Of a stretch of 64,000 nt of DNA, positions 1 to 7,133 are shown in pieces. Under the pieces are notes generated by a model, which ran no database searches, was not told the origin of the DNA, and was given only the letters and a program-made list of their open reading frames with translations. Every line of letters starts with the position of its first letter. Position 1 is the stretch's first letter. This stretch comes from Streptomyces liangshanensis (lineage in GTDB: Bacteria; Actinomycetota; Actinomycetes; Streptomycetales; Streptomycetaceae). The position numbers and the translations under genes were made by a program. The stretch lies in NCBI RefSeq assembly GCF_011694815.1, contig NZ_CP050177.1, forward strand, positions 4,441,001-4,505,000. The letters are read 5' to 3'.

Positions 1-1106
1 GACACCTCCGACAGCACGCCCGGCGCCGCCACCTGGTCGCCCGACAGGTAGACCCCGTTGCCGCGGTCGATGCGCGGGCGGTCGCGCCACGTCGTGCCCG
101 GGAGGTCCACGGCGCCCGTGCGGCCGGTCGCCAGGGAGTCGCGGCGCCAGGTGACCCGCCCGCGCCAGCCGGGGAACCCCAGGTCGAGCAGCCGCTCCGC
201 GCGCGCCGTCCCCTCGGCCCTGGACGCGCCGGGCCCGACCGGGAACTGCCCCTGGAGCAACTGCTCACCGGCCGGCGCCAGGGACGGGTCCTGCGCGGTG
301 AAGCGTTCGAGCCAGGCGGGGGCGTCCAGGCCGGACACGATGTACGGGTCGCCCCGGCGCGTACGCAGCGCGAGGTCCAGCAGGACCGTACGGCCGCCGG
401 TCCACCGCAGGCTCTCGTCCCCGAGCAGCCGGCGGGCGGCGTCCAAGGAGGTGGCCACGATGACCGGCCCGTCCTCGGGCAGGGCGTCGACCCGGGCGGC
501 GGTCTCGATCCGTACCCCCAGGTTCCAGGCGCGCGCCGCCATCCGGTCGATGACCTGGCCCCAGCCGCCGACGGGGAAACGGGCCTCCGGCGGTACGGCG
601 GCGGCCCGGCGCAGCCGCTCCTGGACGAACGCGGCGGACAGCGAGCCGGGATCGTGGTGGAAGAGCGCGACGGCCGAGTAGTGCGCGGCGGCGCGCGCCG
701 CCTCCGGGCCCGCGACGGAGGTCGCCCAGGTCAGGAAGTCGACGTCCACCGGAACGTGCCGCGTCCTACGGAGGGCGAGCTTGAGCAGGCCGGGGGGCGG
801 GGTCCTGCGCAGGGCGCCGCCGCGGTGGAAGAAGAACCGGGAGCCCTCGCGCAGCGGCGGCAGGCCGACGGCCGGGCCGAGCAGGCCGCGCTGCTCCAGC
901 CACGTCCGGTGCGGTCCGCGCCGGTACAGCGCGTGCGGCCCGTCGTTGGTGAGGTAGCGGCCCTCGGCGGTACGGGCGCGCCCGCCCAGGGTGTGGTGGG
1001 CCTCGTGGAGGGTCACGCGGGCGCCCGATTCGGCGGCGGTGATGGCGGCGGTCAGTCCGGCGAAACCGCCTCCGACGACGGTGATGCGGTCAGTGCTGCG
1101 ATCCAT
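1..1106 (-). CDS. NAD(P)/FAD-dependent oxidoreductase, 3' end beyond window (partial)
   Basis: An FAD-dependent amine oxidase / phytoene-desaturase-like flavoprotein; the substrate cannot be told. The first residues after the ATG at 1106 contain a textbook dinucleotide-binding motif, VVGGGFAGLTAA, followed by an E about 30 residues on (LHEAHHTLGGRART), which is how FAD-binding Rossmann folds of this family begin. Near the window edge a second motif (GVYLSGDQVAAPG) matches the C-terminal FAD-contacting segment, so only a short tail is missing. A purine-rich GGGGAGCAG precedes the start. It is divergent from the pentapeptide-repeat gene and shares a 119 bp intergenic region with it. About 368 residues are visible. 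The family is certain, the reaction unknown. Confidence 0.85.
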   Translation of the reverse strand, partial: MDRSTDRITVVGGGFAGLTAAITAAESGARVTLHEAHHTLGGRARTAEGRYLTNDGPHALYRRGPHRTWLEQRGLLGPAVGLPPLREGSRFFFHRGGALRRTPPPGLLKLALRRTRHVPVDVDFLTWATSVAGPEAARAAAHYSAVALFHHDPGSLSAAFVQERLRRAAAVPPEARFPVGGWGQVIDRMAARAWNLGVRIETAARVDALPEDGPVIVATSLDAARRLLGDESLRWTGGRTVLLDLALRTRRGDPYIVSGLDAPAWLERFTAQDPSLAPAGEQLLQGQFPVGPGASRAEGTARAERLLDLGFPGWRGRVTWRRDSLATGRTGAVDLPGTTWRDRPRIDRGNGVYLSGDQVAAPGVLSEV

Positions 1107-1225
1107 GGCTGCTGCTCCCCGTACTCCGGCGGACGCGTCTTCGTGCGCTTCTACGGATGTGACGGTCGCGGGCACCCGGGATGTGACATCGGGGCGTTGT
1201 CAGTGGGGTGCGCCACCATGGGGGC
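1107..1225. promoter_or_regulatory. divergent promoter region with repeated GGATGTGAC
   Basis: This 119 bp gap lies between two divergent genes and must hold both promoters. GGATGTGAC occurs twice, 24 bp apart (near 1155 and 1179), as a direct repeat, which could be a regulator site. No clear -10/-35 pair was recognised. Confidence 0.3.
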
Positions 1226-1936
1226 ATGGTGCGGAACACGGCGAGGACGGCGAAGCCGGCGCGGGCGAAGAAGAGCGGACCGGTGGTGAGGCGCCCGGAG
1301 GTACGGCTGCCGCCGCTGGAGCCGTACGACCCGGAGGGCGGCGGCCTGGAGCCGGACGGGGACTACGACGGGCTGGAGTTCAAGGAGGTCGACCTGGCGG
1401 GGCAGGAGGGGGCGGGCTCGCGGTTCATGGACTGCGCGCTGCGGGAGTGCGGCCTGGACGGGACGGAGCTGGCCCGCGCGCGGTTCATCGACTCGGTGCT
1501 GAGCGGGGTACGGGGGGTGGGGACGGACCTGTCGGGGGCGTCGCTGCGGGACGTGGAGGTGCTGGACGCGCGCCTGGGCGGGACGCAGCTGCACGGCGCG
1601 GTGCTGGAGCGGGTGCTGTTCCGGGGAGGGAAGATCGACTACCTGAACCTGCGCAACGCCCGGCTCAAGGACGTCGTGTTCGAGGGCTGCTTCCTGTCGG
1701 AGGCGGACTTCGGGGGAGCGGTGCTGGAGCGGGTCGAGTTCCGGGACTGCGTGCTGCGGCGGGCGGACCTGAGCGGGGTCCGGATGACGGACGTCGACCT
1801 GCGGACGGTCGCGGAGCTGGACATCGCGCGGGGGCTGGACCGGCTGGCGGGGGCGGTGATCAGCTCGGCGCAACTGCTCCACCTGGCCCCGGCGTTCGCG
1901 GCGCAGATCGGGGTGCGCGTGGAGGACATGCCGTAG
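1226..1936 (+). CDS. pentapeptide-repeat protein
   Basis: A 236-residue protein whose middle (about residues 50-200) is built of A(D/N)LxX-type pentapeptides, e.g. DLSGASLRD, LRNARLKD and RRADLSGVR. This predicts a right-handed quadrilateral beta-helix. Members of the family mimic DNA (gyrase protection) or act as scaffolds; nothing here tells which. The first 25 residues are basic (KPARAKK) and probably disordered. The ATG at 1226 was chosen over an in-frame GTG at 1208 because the intervening residues look like upstream non-coding sequence. The context ATGGGGGCATG is the same as that before the ArfB-like gene at 5749. The gene ends in front of a bidirectional terminator. Confidence 0.85.
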   Translation: MVRNTARTAKPARAKKSGPVVRRPEVRLPPLEPYDPEGGGLEPDGDYDGLEFKEVDLAGQEGAGSRFMDCALRECGLDGTELARARFIDSVLSGVRGVGTDLSGASLRDVEVLDARLGGTQLHGAVLERVLFRGGKIDYLNLRNARLKDVVFEGCFLSEADFGGAVLERVEFRDCVLRRADLSGVRMTDVDLRTVAELDIARGLDRLAGAVISSAQLLHLAPAFAAQIGVRVEDMP

Positions 1937-1971
1937 CGGCGAGGCGCGGCCCCGGGAAGCCCGGGACACTA

Positions 1972-2009
1972 CGAAGGCCCCGACCCGGGGGGAGGAGTCG
2001 GAGCCTTCG
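1972..2009. terminator. bidirectional hairpin terminator
   Basis: A 13 bp stem (CGAAGGCCCCGAC against GTCGGAGCCTTCG, one mismatch) with a 12 nt loop lies between the convergent pentapeptide-repeat gene and the gene ending at 2236. A second small hairpin, CCCGGG-AAG-CCCGGG, lies at 1951-1965. No T-tract follows, as is usual in streptomycetes. The remaining sequence to 2235 shows nothing recognisable. Confidence 0.6.
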
Positions 2010-2235
2010 GTGTGCGCCCGGGGCAGGGCCTTGAGGTGGGGGGAGGAAGCGGTTGCCTGCTTCCCGGCCGATGCCCCGGCACTCATCGTGTGCCCGACGC
2101 GGCGGGATGTACGCCTGCGGATCGGCGAAACGATGGGTGGGCTGTGTGATCGCTGTGTTGGGAAGCTGTGACGCCCCAGGTCAGCGCCGGTCAGCGCCGG
2201 TCACGCCCCGCGGAGCCGGTCAGGCGCCGCCCGCA

Positions 2236-2733
2236 TCAGATGCGGGGGAACCGCGCCTGGAGGTCCCAGACGATCGGGTTGTCGGCCAGGCCCTCGTGCA
2301 GGTCGGCGAGGTCCGCGATCAGATCGTGCAGGAAGTCCCGGGCCTCCCGGCGCAACAGCCGGTGCCCGAACGTCAGCGGGGGCTCGTCGCCCGGCATCCA
2401 GTCGGCCTCGACGTCGACCCACCCGAACCGCCGGGCGAACAGCATGCGGTCCGCCGACTCGGTGAAGTCCAGCTCGGCGTACTGCGGCTTCGCCGCCCGC
2501 GCCCCGCGCGGATCGAGGTCGAGCTGCTCGACGATGTCGCACAGCGCCCACGCGAAGTCCAGCACCGGCACCCACCCCCAGGCCGTGGACACCTCCCGGT
2601 CCGCCTTGGTGTCGGCGAGGTAGACGTCCCCGCAGAACAGGTCGTGCCGCAGCGACCGCACGTCCGCCCTGCGGTAGTCGGTCTGCGGAGGGTCGGGAAA
2701 GCGCCGGGAGAGGGAGTAACCGATGTCGAGCAC
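2236..2733 (-). CDS. conserved hypothetical protein, 165 aa
   Basis: I do not recognise a named domain with confidence. The 165-residue product is acidic, soluble and without signal peptide or membrane segments. It is rich in Trp, Asp and Arg (DVEADWMPGDEPPLTFGH; ADLADLHEGL), like the small streptomycete proteins of unknown function that sit singly in the core. The reading frame has strong Streptomyces third-position bias and is convergent with the pentapeptide-repeat gene and divergent from the M1 peptidase, so it is very likely real. The ATG at 2733 is the only good start. Confidence 0.7.
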   Translation of the reverse strand: MLDIGYSLSRRFPDPPQTDYRRADVRSLRHDLFCGDVYLADTKADREVSTAWGWVPVLDFAWALCDIVEQLDLDPRGARAAKPQYAELDFTESADRMLFARRFGWVDVEADWMPGDEPPLTFGHRLLRREARDFLHDLIADLADLHEGLADNPIVWDLQARFPRI

Positions 2734-2837
2734 GCGCCCGATGGTGTCACGCCCGTTCCCCCACCCGGCCCCGGGAGCCGGGGGTGCGGCCGCGGGCCGA
2801 TCCGCGACGATCCGCCGGACACTCCTAGCATCGGCGG

Positions 2838-4235
2838 ATGCGGCGGTATGGGGTGGTCTCGGTGGCTCTGGTCGGGACGGTCGGGGTGGTCGGGGTGGTG
2901 GGGGCCGTTGCCGGGTGCGGTGGGGGGAGCGGGGGTGCGGGGCGGGACACCGCCGGGAGTGCCGGGGTCGGGGATCCGTACTTTCCCGGGCTCGGGAACG
3001 GGGGGTACGACGTCTCGCACTACGGCCTGACCCTCGACTACACGCCCGCCGGCCGCCACCTCGACGGCACCGCCGTGATCACCGCGCGCGCCACCCAGGA
3101 CCTCACCTCGTTCCACCTCGACCTCGCGGGCATGGACGTCGCGTCCGTGACCGTCGACGGGCGCCGGGCCCGGGTCGGGCGGGCCGGTACGGAGCTGGTT
3201 GTGCGGCCGCGCGAGGAGTTGGGGCGGGGGGACACCTTCCGTACCGTCGTCAGGTACTCCGGCGTCCCGCGCCGCGTCACCGACCCCGACGGGTCCGCCG
3301 AGGGCTGGCTCGGGTCCGGGCCGCGGGTGGTCGCGCTGGGCGAGCCGACCGGGTCCATGGCGTGGTTCCCCGGCAACCACCACCCCTCCGACAAGGCGTC
3401 GTACGACATCGACATCACCGTGCCCGCCGGCACCGAGGCCGTCTCCAACGGTGAACTCGCCAGCAGGCGGACGAGCGGCGGCAGGACCACGTTCCGCTGG
3501 CGCACCGCCGAGCCGATGGCCGGTTACCTCGCCACCCTCGCCATCGGGCCGTACCGCGTGCACGAGGTGAAGGGGCCTCTCCCGCTCTACACCGCCGTCG
3601 ATCCGGCCGCCGGGCGGGACGGGGCGGACCTGGTCGCCGCGCTGCCCGGGATCCTGACGTGGGAGGAGAAGGTCTTCGGCCCGTACCCCTTCTCCTCCGC
3701 CGGTGTGATCATCGGGCGCAAGGCCGACGCCGGGTACGCCCTGGAGACCCAGAACCGCCCCTTCCTCCCCGGCCCGACCGACGTCGGCACGCTGGTGCAC
3801 GAACTGGCCCACCAGTGGTTCGGCGACTCCGTCACCCCCGAGTCCTGGCGGGACATGTGGCTCAACGAGGGCTTCGCGACCTACACGGAGTGGCTGTGGG
3901 CGGCGGACCACGGGGGCGTGCCGGTGGCGGAGAGCTTCGCCGAGGCGTACGACGACGAGGAGAACTGGGCGTTCCCGCCCGCCGATCCGCCCACCGCCGC
4001 CGACATCTCCGAGCCGCCGGTGTACGGGCGTGGCGCGATGGTCCTCCAGCGGGTACGGGACGCCGTGGGCGACGCCACGTTCTTCCGGATCGTGCGGGGC
4101 TGGGCGCGGACGCACCGTCACGGCAACGCCTCCACGGCCGACTTCACGGCGTATGTGGAGAAGGAGTCGGGGGGCCGGGATCTGTCGGAGATCTGGGACG
4201 GCTGGTTGTACGGGGACGGTAAGCCCCGCTTGTAG
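2838..4235 (+). CDS. secreted M1-family metallopeptidase (lipoprotein)
   Basis: A zinc aminopeptidase of the M1 family, exported and probably anchored as a lipoprotein. The N-terminus is a signal peptide with a lipobox ending at C27 (AVAGC). An aminopeptidase-N-like beta domain follows, then the catalytic domain with HELAHQWFG (Zn ligands H321 and H325, catalytic E322) and NEGFATY (third ligand E344). Upstream, GYALETQNRP takes the place of the usual GAMEN exopeptidase motif, so strict aminopeptidase activity should not be assumed. At 465 residues it is short for M1, as in streptomycete 'M1 family metallopeptidases' that lack the C-terminal HEAT domain. It is monocistronic and divergent from the hypothetical gene at 2733. 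Confidence 0.93.
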   Translation: MRRYGVVSVALVGTVGVVGVVGAVAGCGGGSGGAGRDTAGSAGVGDPYFPGLGNGGYDVSHYGLTLDYTPAGRHLDGTAVITARATQDLTSFHLDLAGMDVASVTVDGRRARVGRAGTELVVRPREELGRGDTFRTVVRYSGVPRRVTDPDGSAEGWLGSGPRVVALGEPTGSMAWFPGNHHPSDKASYDIDITVPAGTEAVSNGELASRRTSGGRTTFRWRTAEPMAGYLATLAIGPYRVHEVKGPLPLYTAVDPAAGRDGADLVAALPGILTWEEKVFGPYPFSSAGVIIGRKADAGYALETQNRPFLPGPTDVGTLVHELAHQWFGDSVTPESWRDMWLNEGFATYTEWLWAADHGGVPVAESFAEAYDDEENWAFPPADPPTAADISEPPVYGRGAMVLQRVRDAVGDATFFRIVRGWARTHRHGNASTADFTAYVEKESGGRDLSEIWDGWLYGDGKPRL

Positions 4236-4261
4236 CCGGTGGACGGCGCGCGGGGCGTCCC

Positions 4262-4795
4262 TTACAGGGGCTTGCGGAGGAGTCGGCACGGATGGCCGCG
4301 TCGCCGGTCCGGGCGGCGGCCCGTCTCCTCGTACCCGAGTGCCGTCCAGAAGGCGACGGCCCCGGTGTTGGCCTCCGCGACGGAGAGCCCGACGCCCGCG
4401 TGCCCGGCCGCGCGGAACCGGTCCTCGACGCGACCGGCCAGCTCCCGTCCGTACCCGGAGCGGCGCTCGCGCCCGTGCACCATCAGCAGGGCGATCCAGG
4501 GGGCGGGGGTGGGGGAGGTGGCGGAGGTGGACGGCCGGTCCGGGTCGTGGGCCAGGGTCACCGCGACCGCCACGAGCCGACCCGCCGACCGGGCCAGCAG
4601 CACCTCCGCGTCCGGGTGCGCCAGATCGTCGGCCAGGGAGACGGCGACGTCCTCGGGCCGGATACGCGCCGGGTCCGGGAAGTCCCCGCCGAGCTGCTGG
4701 AAGGCGCGGTCGGAGGCGTAGAACCCGGCCAGCTCCGTGAGCAGTTCACCGGGCAGGCCGCGCGCCTCACCGGCCGTCACCACGTCGACGATCAT
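4262..4795 (-). CDS. GNAT-family N-acetyltransferase
   Basis: A 177-residue acetyltransferase using acetyl-CoA; the acceptor is unknown. The GNAT core is visible: a beta4 strand (IALLMVHGRERRSGYGRELAGRVEDRF) with the acetyl-CoA pyrophosphate loop R-x-x-G-x-G/A, then GLSVAEANTGAVAFWTALGYEETGR, the usual beta5-alpha4 ending in the N-x-x-A-x-x-F/W-x-x-x-G-F/Y signature. The ATG at 4795 was preferred. A longer frame begins at 4894, but its extra 33 residues (repeated VRPYG) look like translated promoter DNA. The gene is convergent with the M1 peptidase, 26 bp apart. Confidence 0.88.
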   Translation of the reverse strand: MIVDVVTAGEARGLPGELLTELAGFYASDRAFQQLGGDFPDPARIRPEDVAVSLADDLAHPDAEVLLARSAGRLVAVAVTLAHDPDRPSTSATSPTPAPWIALLMVHGRERRSGYGRELAGRVEDRFRAAGHAGVGLSVAEANTGAVAFWTALGYEETGRRPDRRRGHPCRLLRKPL

Positions 4796-4952
4796 GCGAT
4801 GCACGCTACCGGCGGGCGCCGGCCCGGGGCCGTACGGACGCACCACCGCCACGGAGCCGTACGGACGCACGGGCGGGACGAGCACGCGCCTCAACGCCGG
4901 TGGGCCCCCGGCCGAAGCCGGGGGCCCACCGGGGCGTGACAGGGAGGACGGG

Positions 4953-5528
4953 TCAGAGGTTGACGCCGAAGTCCGTCGCGATGCCGACGAGGCCCGAGGC
5001 GTACCCCTGGCCCACCGCGCGGAACTTCCACTCCGCGCCGTTGCGGTACAGCTCGCCGAAGACCATCGCGGTCTCGGTGGCGGCGTCCTCGCTCAGGTCG
5101 TAGCGCGCGAGCTCCGCGCCGCCGGCCTGGTTGACGATGCGGATGTACGCGTTCCGCACCTGGCCGAAGTTCTGGCTACGGGTCTCCGCGTCGTAGATGG
5201 AGACCGGGAAGACGATCTTGTCGACCTCGGCGGGCAGGCCCGCGAGGTTCACGTTGATCGCCTCGTCGTCGCCGTCGCCCTCGCCCGTGCGGTTGTCACC
5301 CGTGTGGACGATCGTCTGGTCCGGCGTCGACTTGTTGTTGAAGAAGACGAAGTGGCCGTCGGAGACGACCTTCCCGGCCGCGGTGACGGCGATCGCCGAG
5401 GCGTCGAGGTCGAAGTCGGTGCCGGTGGTGGTACGGACGTCCCAGCCGAGGCCGACGGTGACAGCGGTCAGGCCCGGTGCCTCCTTGGTGAGCGAGACGT
5501 TGCCGCCCTTGGACAGGCTTACAGCCAT
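4953..5528 (-). CDS. TerD-family (tellurium-resistance/stress) protein
   Basis: A TerD-domain protein of 191 residues, the family's usual length. It starts [20 protein letters not shown] and carries the acidic calcium-binding stretches typical of TerD ([10 protein letters not shown] near the N-terminus, [13 protein letters not shown] in the middle). Streptomycetes have many TerD paralogues linked to stress, calcium and development rather than tellurite alone. The start is fixed by AAAGGGACATCCC before the ATG. Its promoter region faces that of the ArfB-like gene; on the minus strand it contains the AT-rich repeated motif GTAAAGAAAGTAAAG (about 5621-5642), likely near the -10/-35. Confidence 0.95.
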   Translation of the reverse strand: MAVSLSKGGNVSLTKEAPGLTAVTVGLGWDVRTTTGTDFDLDASAIAVTAAGKVVSDGHFVFFNNKSTPDQTIVHTGDNRTGEGDGDDEAINVNLAGLPAEVDKIVFPVSIYDAETRSQNFGQVRNAYIRIVNQAGGAELARYDLSEDAATETAMVFGELYRNGAEWKFRAVGQGYASGLVGIATDFGVNL

Positions 5529-5748
5529 GGGATGTCCCTTTCGTTGTCGTGTGCGGGCTTCGAGCTGTCCCGAAGCTACCGTCACCCCGCATAACGCAGG
5601 CAGAGGACCGGGAGGTTCCACACCTCTTTACTTTCTTTACCCGAAAGGGCGTCCGGGGGGTGTCCGCCCGGGCTCCGGGGGGTCCGCCGCCCGTACCCGC
5701 GGCGAAAAGAGGGTGACGGAAGGGCCGCGTTCACGGGACCATGGGGGC

Positions 5749-6180
5749 ATGTCCGGGCCCTCGCACGTCATCCGCGGTTCGGTCTCCCTGCCGGAGGCCG
5801 AGCTCATGTGGCGTTTCTCGCGCTCCTCGGGCCCCGGCGGCCAGCACGTGAACACCAGCGACTCCCAGGTGGAGCTGCGCTTCGACCTCGCGAAGACGGA
5901 GGCGCTGCCGCCGGTGTGGAAGGAACGGGCGCTGGAGCGGCTGGAGAACCGGCTGGTCAACGGTGTGATCACCGTCCGCTCCTCGGAGCACCGCTCGCAG
6001 TGGCGCAACCGCGAGACGGCGGCCGTCCGGCTCACGGCGCTGCTGGCCGAGGCGACGGCGCCGCCGCCCCGGGCGCGCCGCAAGGGCAAGATCCCGCGCG
6101 GGCTCAACGAGCGCCGGCTCCGGGAGAAGAAGCAGCGGGCGGAGACCAAGCGCGGCCGTACGGGCCGCGACTGGACCTGA
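5749..6180 (+). CDS. arfB: ArfB-like peptidyl-tRNA hydrolase / release-factor-like protein
   Basis: A codon-independent ribosome-rescue hydrolase (ICT1/YaeJ/ArfB family) that frees peptides from stalled ribosomes. The 143-residue product has the catalytic GGQ loop (SSGPGGQHVN) and a basic Lys/Arg-rich tail (RRKGKIPRG...KKQRAETKRGR) that in ArfB enters the empty mRNA channel. It lacks the codon-recognition domain of RF1/RF2. The ATG at 5749 gives the canonical N-terminus; the longer frame would extend back into the terD promoter. Confidence 0.9.
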   Translation: MSGPSHVIRGSVSLPEAELMWRFSRSSGPGGQHVNTSDSQVELRFDLAKTEALPPVWKERALERLENRLVNGVITVRSSEHRSQWRNRETAAVRLTALLAEATAPPPRARRKGKIPRGLNERRLREKKQRAETKRGRTGRDWT

Positions 6181-6225
6181 CCCCGGGCCTGACGTCCGGC
6201 CCCGGCCTGACGTCCAGCCCCGTCC

Positions 6226-6819
6226 TCACCCCTTCCCCAGCGTCCGGTACCTCCCCTGGAAGTACGTCAGCGGCCCGCCCTCCACGCTCGGCAGCTCCGC
6301 CGTCAGCACCCGCCCGATCACCAGCGTGTGGTCCCCCGCCACCACCCGTTGCTCCGTACGGCACTCCAGCACCGCCAGCGCCCCGCCCACCAGCGGCGCC
6401 CCGCTCACCTCGCCCCGCCGGTACGGGATGTCCTCGAACAGCAGCCGGTCGCTGATCCGCCCCTTCATCGCGAAGCGGCCGGCGATGTGGCGCTGGCTCT
6501 CCGTGAGAAGAGACACGCCCCACAGCGGCTGCTCGTCCAGCAAGTCGTCCATGCGCGAGCCGTTGCGCACGCTCACCAGCACCAGCGGCGGGTCCAGGGA
6601 CACGGACAGGAACGCGGTCGCCGTCATCCCCGCGTCCTGGCCGCCGGGGCCGTCCGCGCTCAGTGCCTCCTCGTGGGCCGTCACCAGCACCACCCCCGCC
6701 GCCAGCCGGGACAGGGCGGCGCGGAACTCGTCGTTGCTCACCCCCTCAGGATGGGGGACGGGAACGGTCCTGGGCGCACGGGAATCGGGGCTCGTCGTGG
6801 GAGGGGTCGTCTGAGGCAC
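6226..6819 (-). CDS. flavin reductase family protein
   Basis: A small FMN-binding split-barrel oxidoreductase (flavin:NADH reductase domain). Such proteins supply reduced flavin to two-component monooxygenases. The fold is clear from FRAALSRLAAGVVLVTA, MTATAFLSVSLDPPLVLVSVRNGS, RFAMKGRISDRLLF and GDHTLVIGRV. The length (197 aa from GTG 6819) suits the family. A second start, GTG at 6741 directly after GAGGGG, would remove a Pro/Thr-rich 26-residue leader and is quite possible. No oxygenase partner lies nearby. It shares a palindrome-rich intergenic region with the divergent cdgB gene. Confidence 0.88.
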   Translation of the reverse strand: MPQTTPPTTSPDSRAPRTVPVPHPEGVSNDEFRAALSRLAAGVVLVTAHEEALSADGPGGQDAGMTATAFLSVSLDPPLVLVSVRNGSRMDDLLDEQPLWGVSLLTESQRHIAGRFAMKGRISDRLLFEDIPYRRGEVSGAPLVGGALAVLECRTEQRVVAGDHTLVIGRVLTAELPSVEGGPLTYFQGRYRTLGKG

Positions 6820-6871
6820 GCGGAAGACGCTAATCTCTCCTCTCCCCCCGCCGCATCGGGCCAGGGGACCA

Positions 6872-6891
6872 GCCAGGTCCTAGGACCTGGC
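6872..6891. promoter_or_regulatory. 20 bp perfect palindrome (candidate operator)
   Basis: GCCAGGTCCTAGGACCTGGC is a perfect 20 bp palindrome in the flavin reductase / cdgB intergenic region. Its half-sites, CCAGGT and ACCTGG separated by 6 bp, recur at 46141-46158. The binding protein is unknown. Confidence 0.5.
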
Positions 6892-6981
6892 GCCGGAAAC
6901 GCGCCGCGACCGCCGGGACACCCCCGCGATTTGCTATCAGAAAAGAACGGAGCGCCCCTACCAGGCACTCCGCCCAGTTCG

Positions 6982-7005
6982 TCACATGATGTGACTTGAG
7001 TCACA
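6982..7005. promoter_or_regulatory. overlapping Crp-like / BldD-like operator upstream of cdgB
   Basis: Two overlapping palindromes: TCACATGATGTGA (6982-6994) and TGTGACTTGAGTCACA (6990-7005). The second is a perfect TGTGA-N6-TCACA Crp-type site and also fits the GTG-N6-GNCAC pattern reported for S. coelicolor Crp. BldD boxes also have GTGA/TCAC half-sites, and cdgB is a known BldD target in S. coelicolor. Which protein binds here cannot be decided by eye. It lies about 130 bp before the cdgB start. Confidence 0.55.
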
Positions 7006-7025
7006 GTGGTCAGTATTTGTTGACC

Positions 7026-7044
7026 CTGTGTACCGGGTGCACAG
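7026..7044. promoter_or_regulatory. third near-perfect palindrome in the cdgB leader
   Basis: CTGTGTACCGGGTGCACAG is palindromic apart from the centre base and one mismatched pair. A TTGACC hexamer (7019-7024) just upstream could be a -35 element, putting this motif across the core promoter. Confidence 0.35.
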
Positions 7045-7133
7045 CTCGCTGTGATTCAGTGGCTGGGGACCGTGCAACACGAGAGCCGATGAGAATCCTG
7101 GAGTTGCTGTCGAGGTCTCGGGGAGAGCGAACG

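Noticed and set aside
2010..2235. Possible tRNA or leader peptide after the terminator at 1972-2009
   Set aside because: No cloverleaf with conserved T-arm GTTCGAAT-type sequence was found, and the minus-strand ORF there is a shadow.
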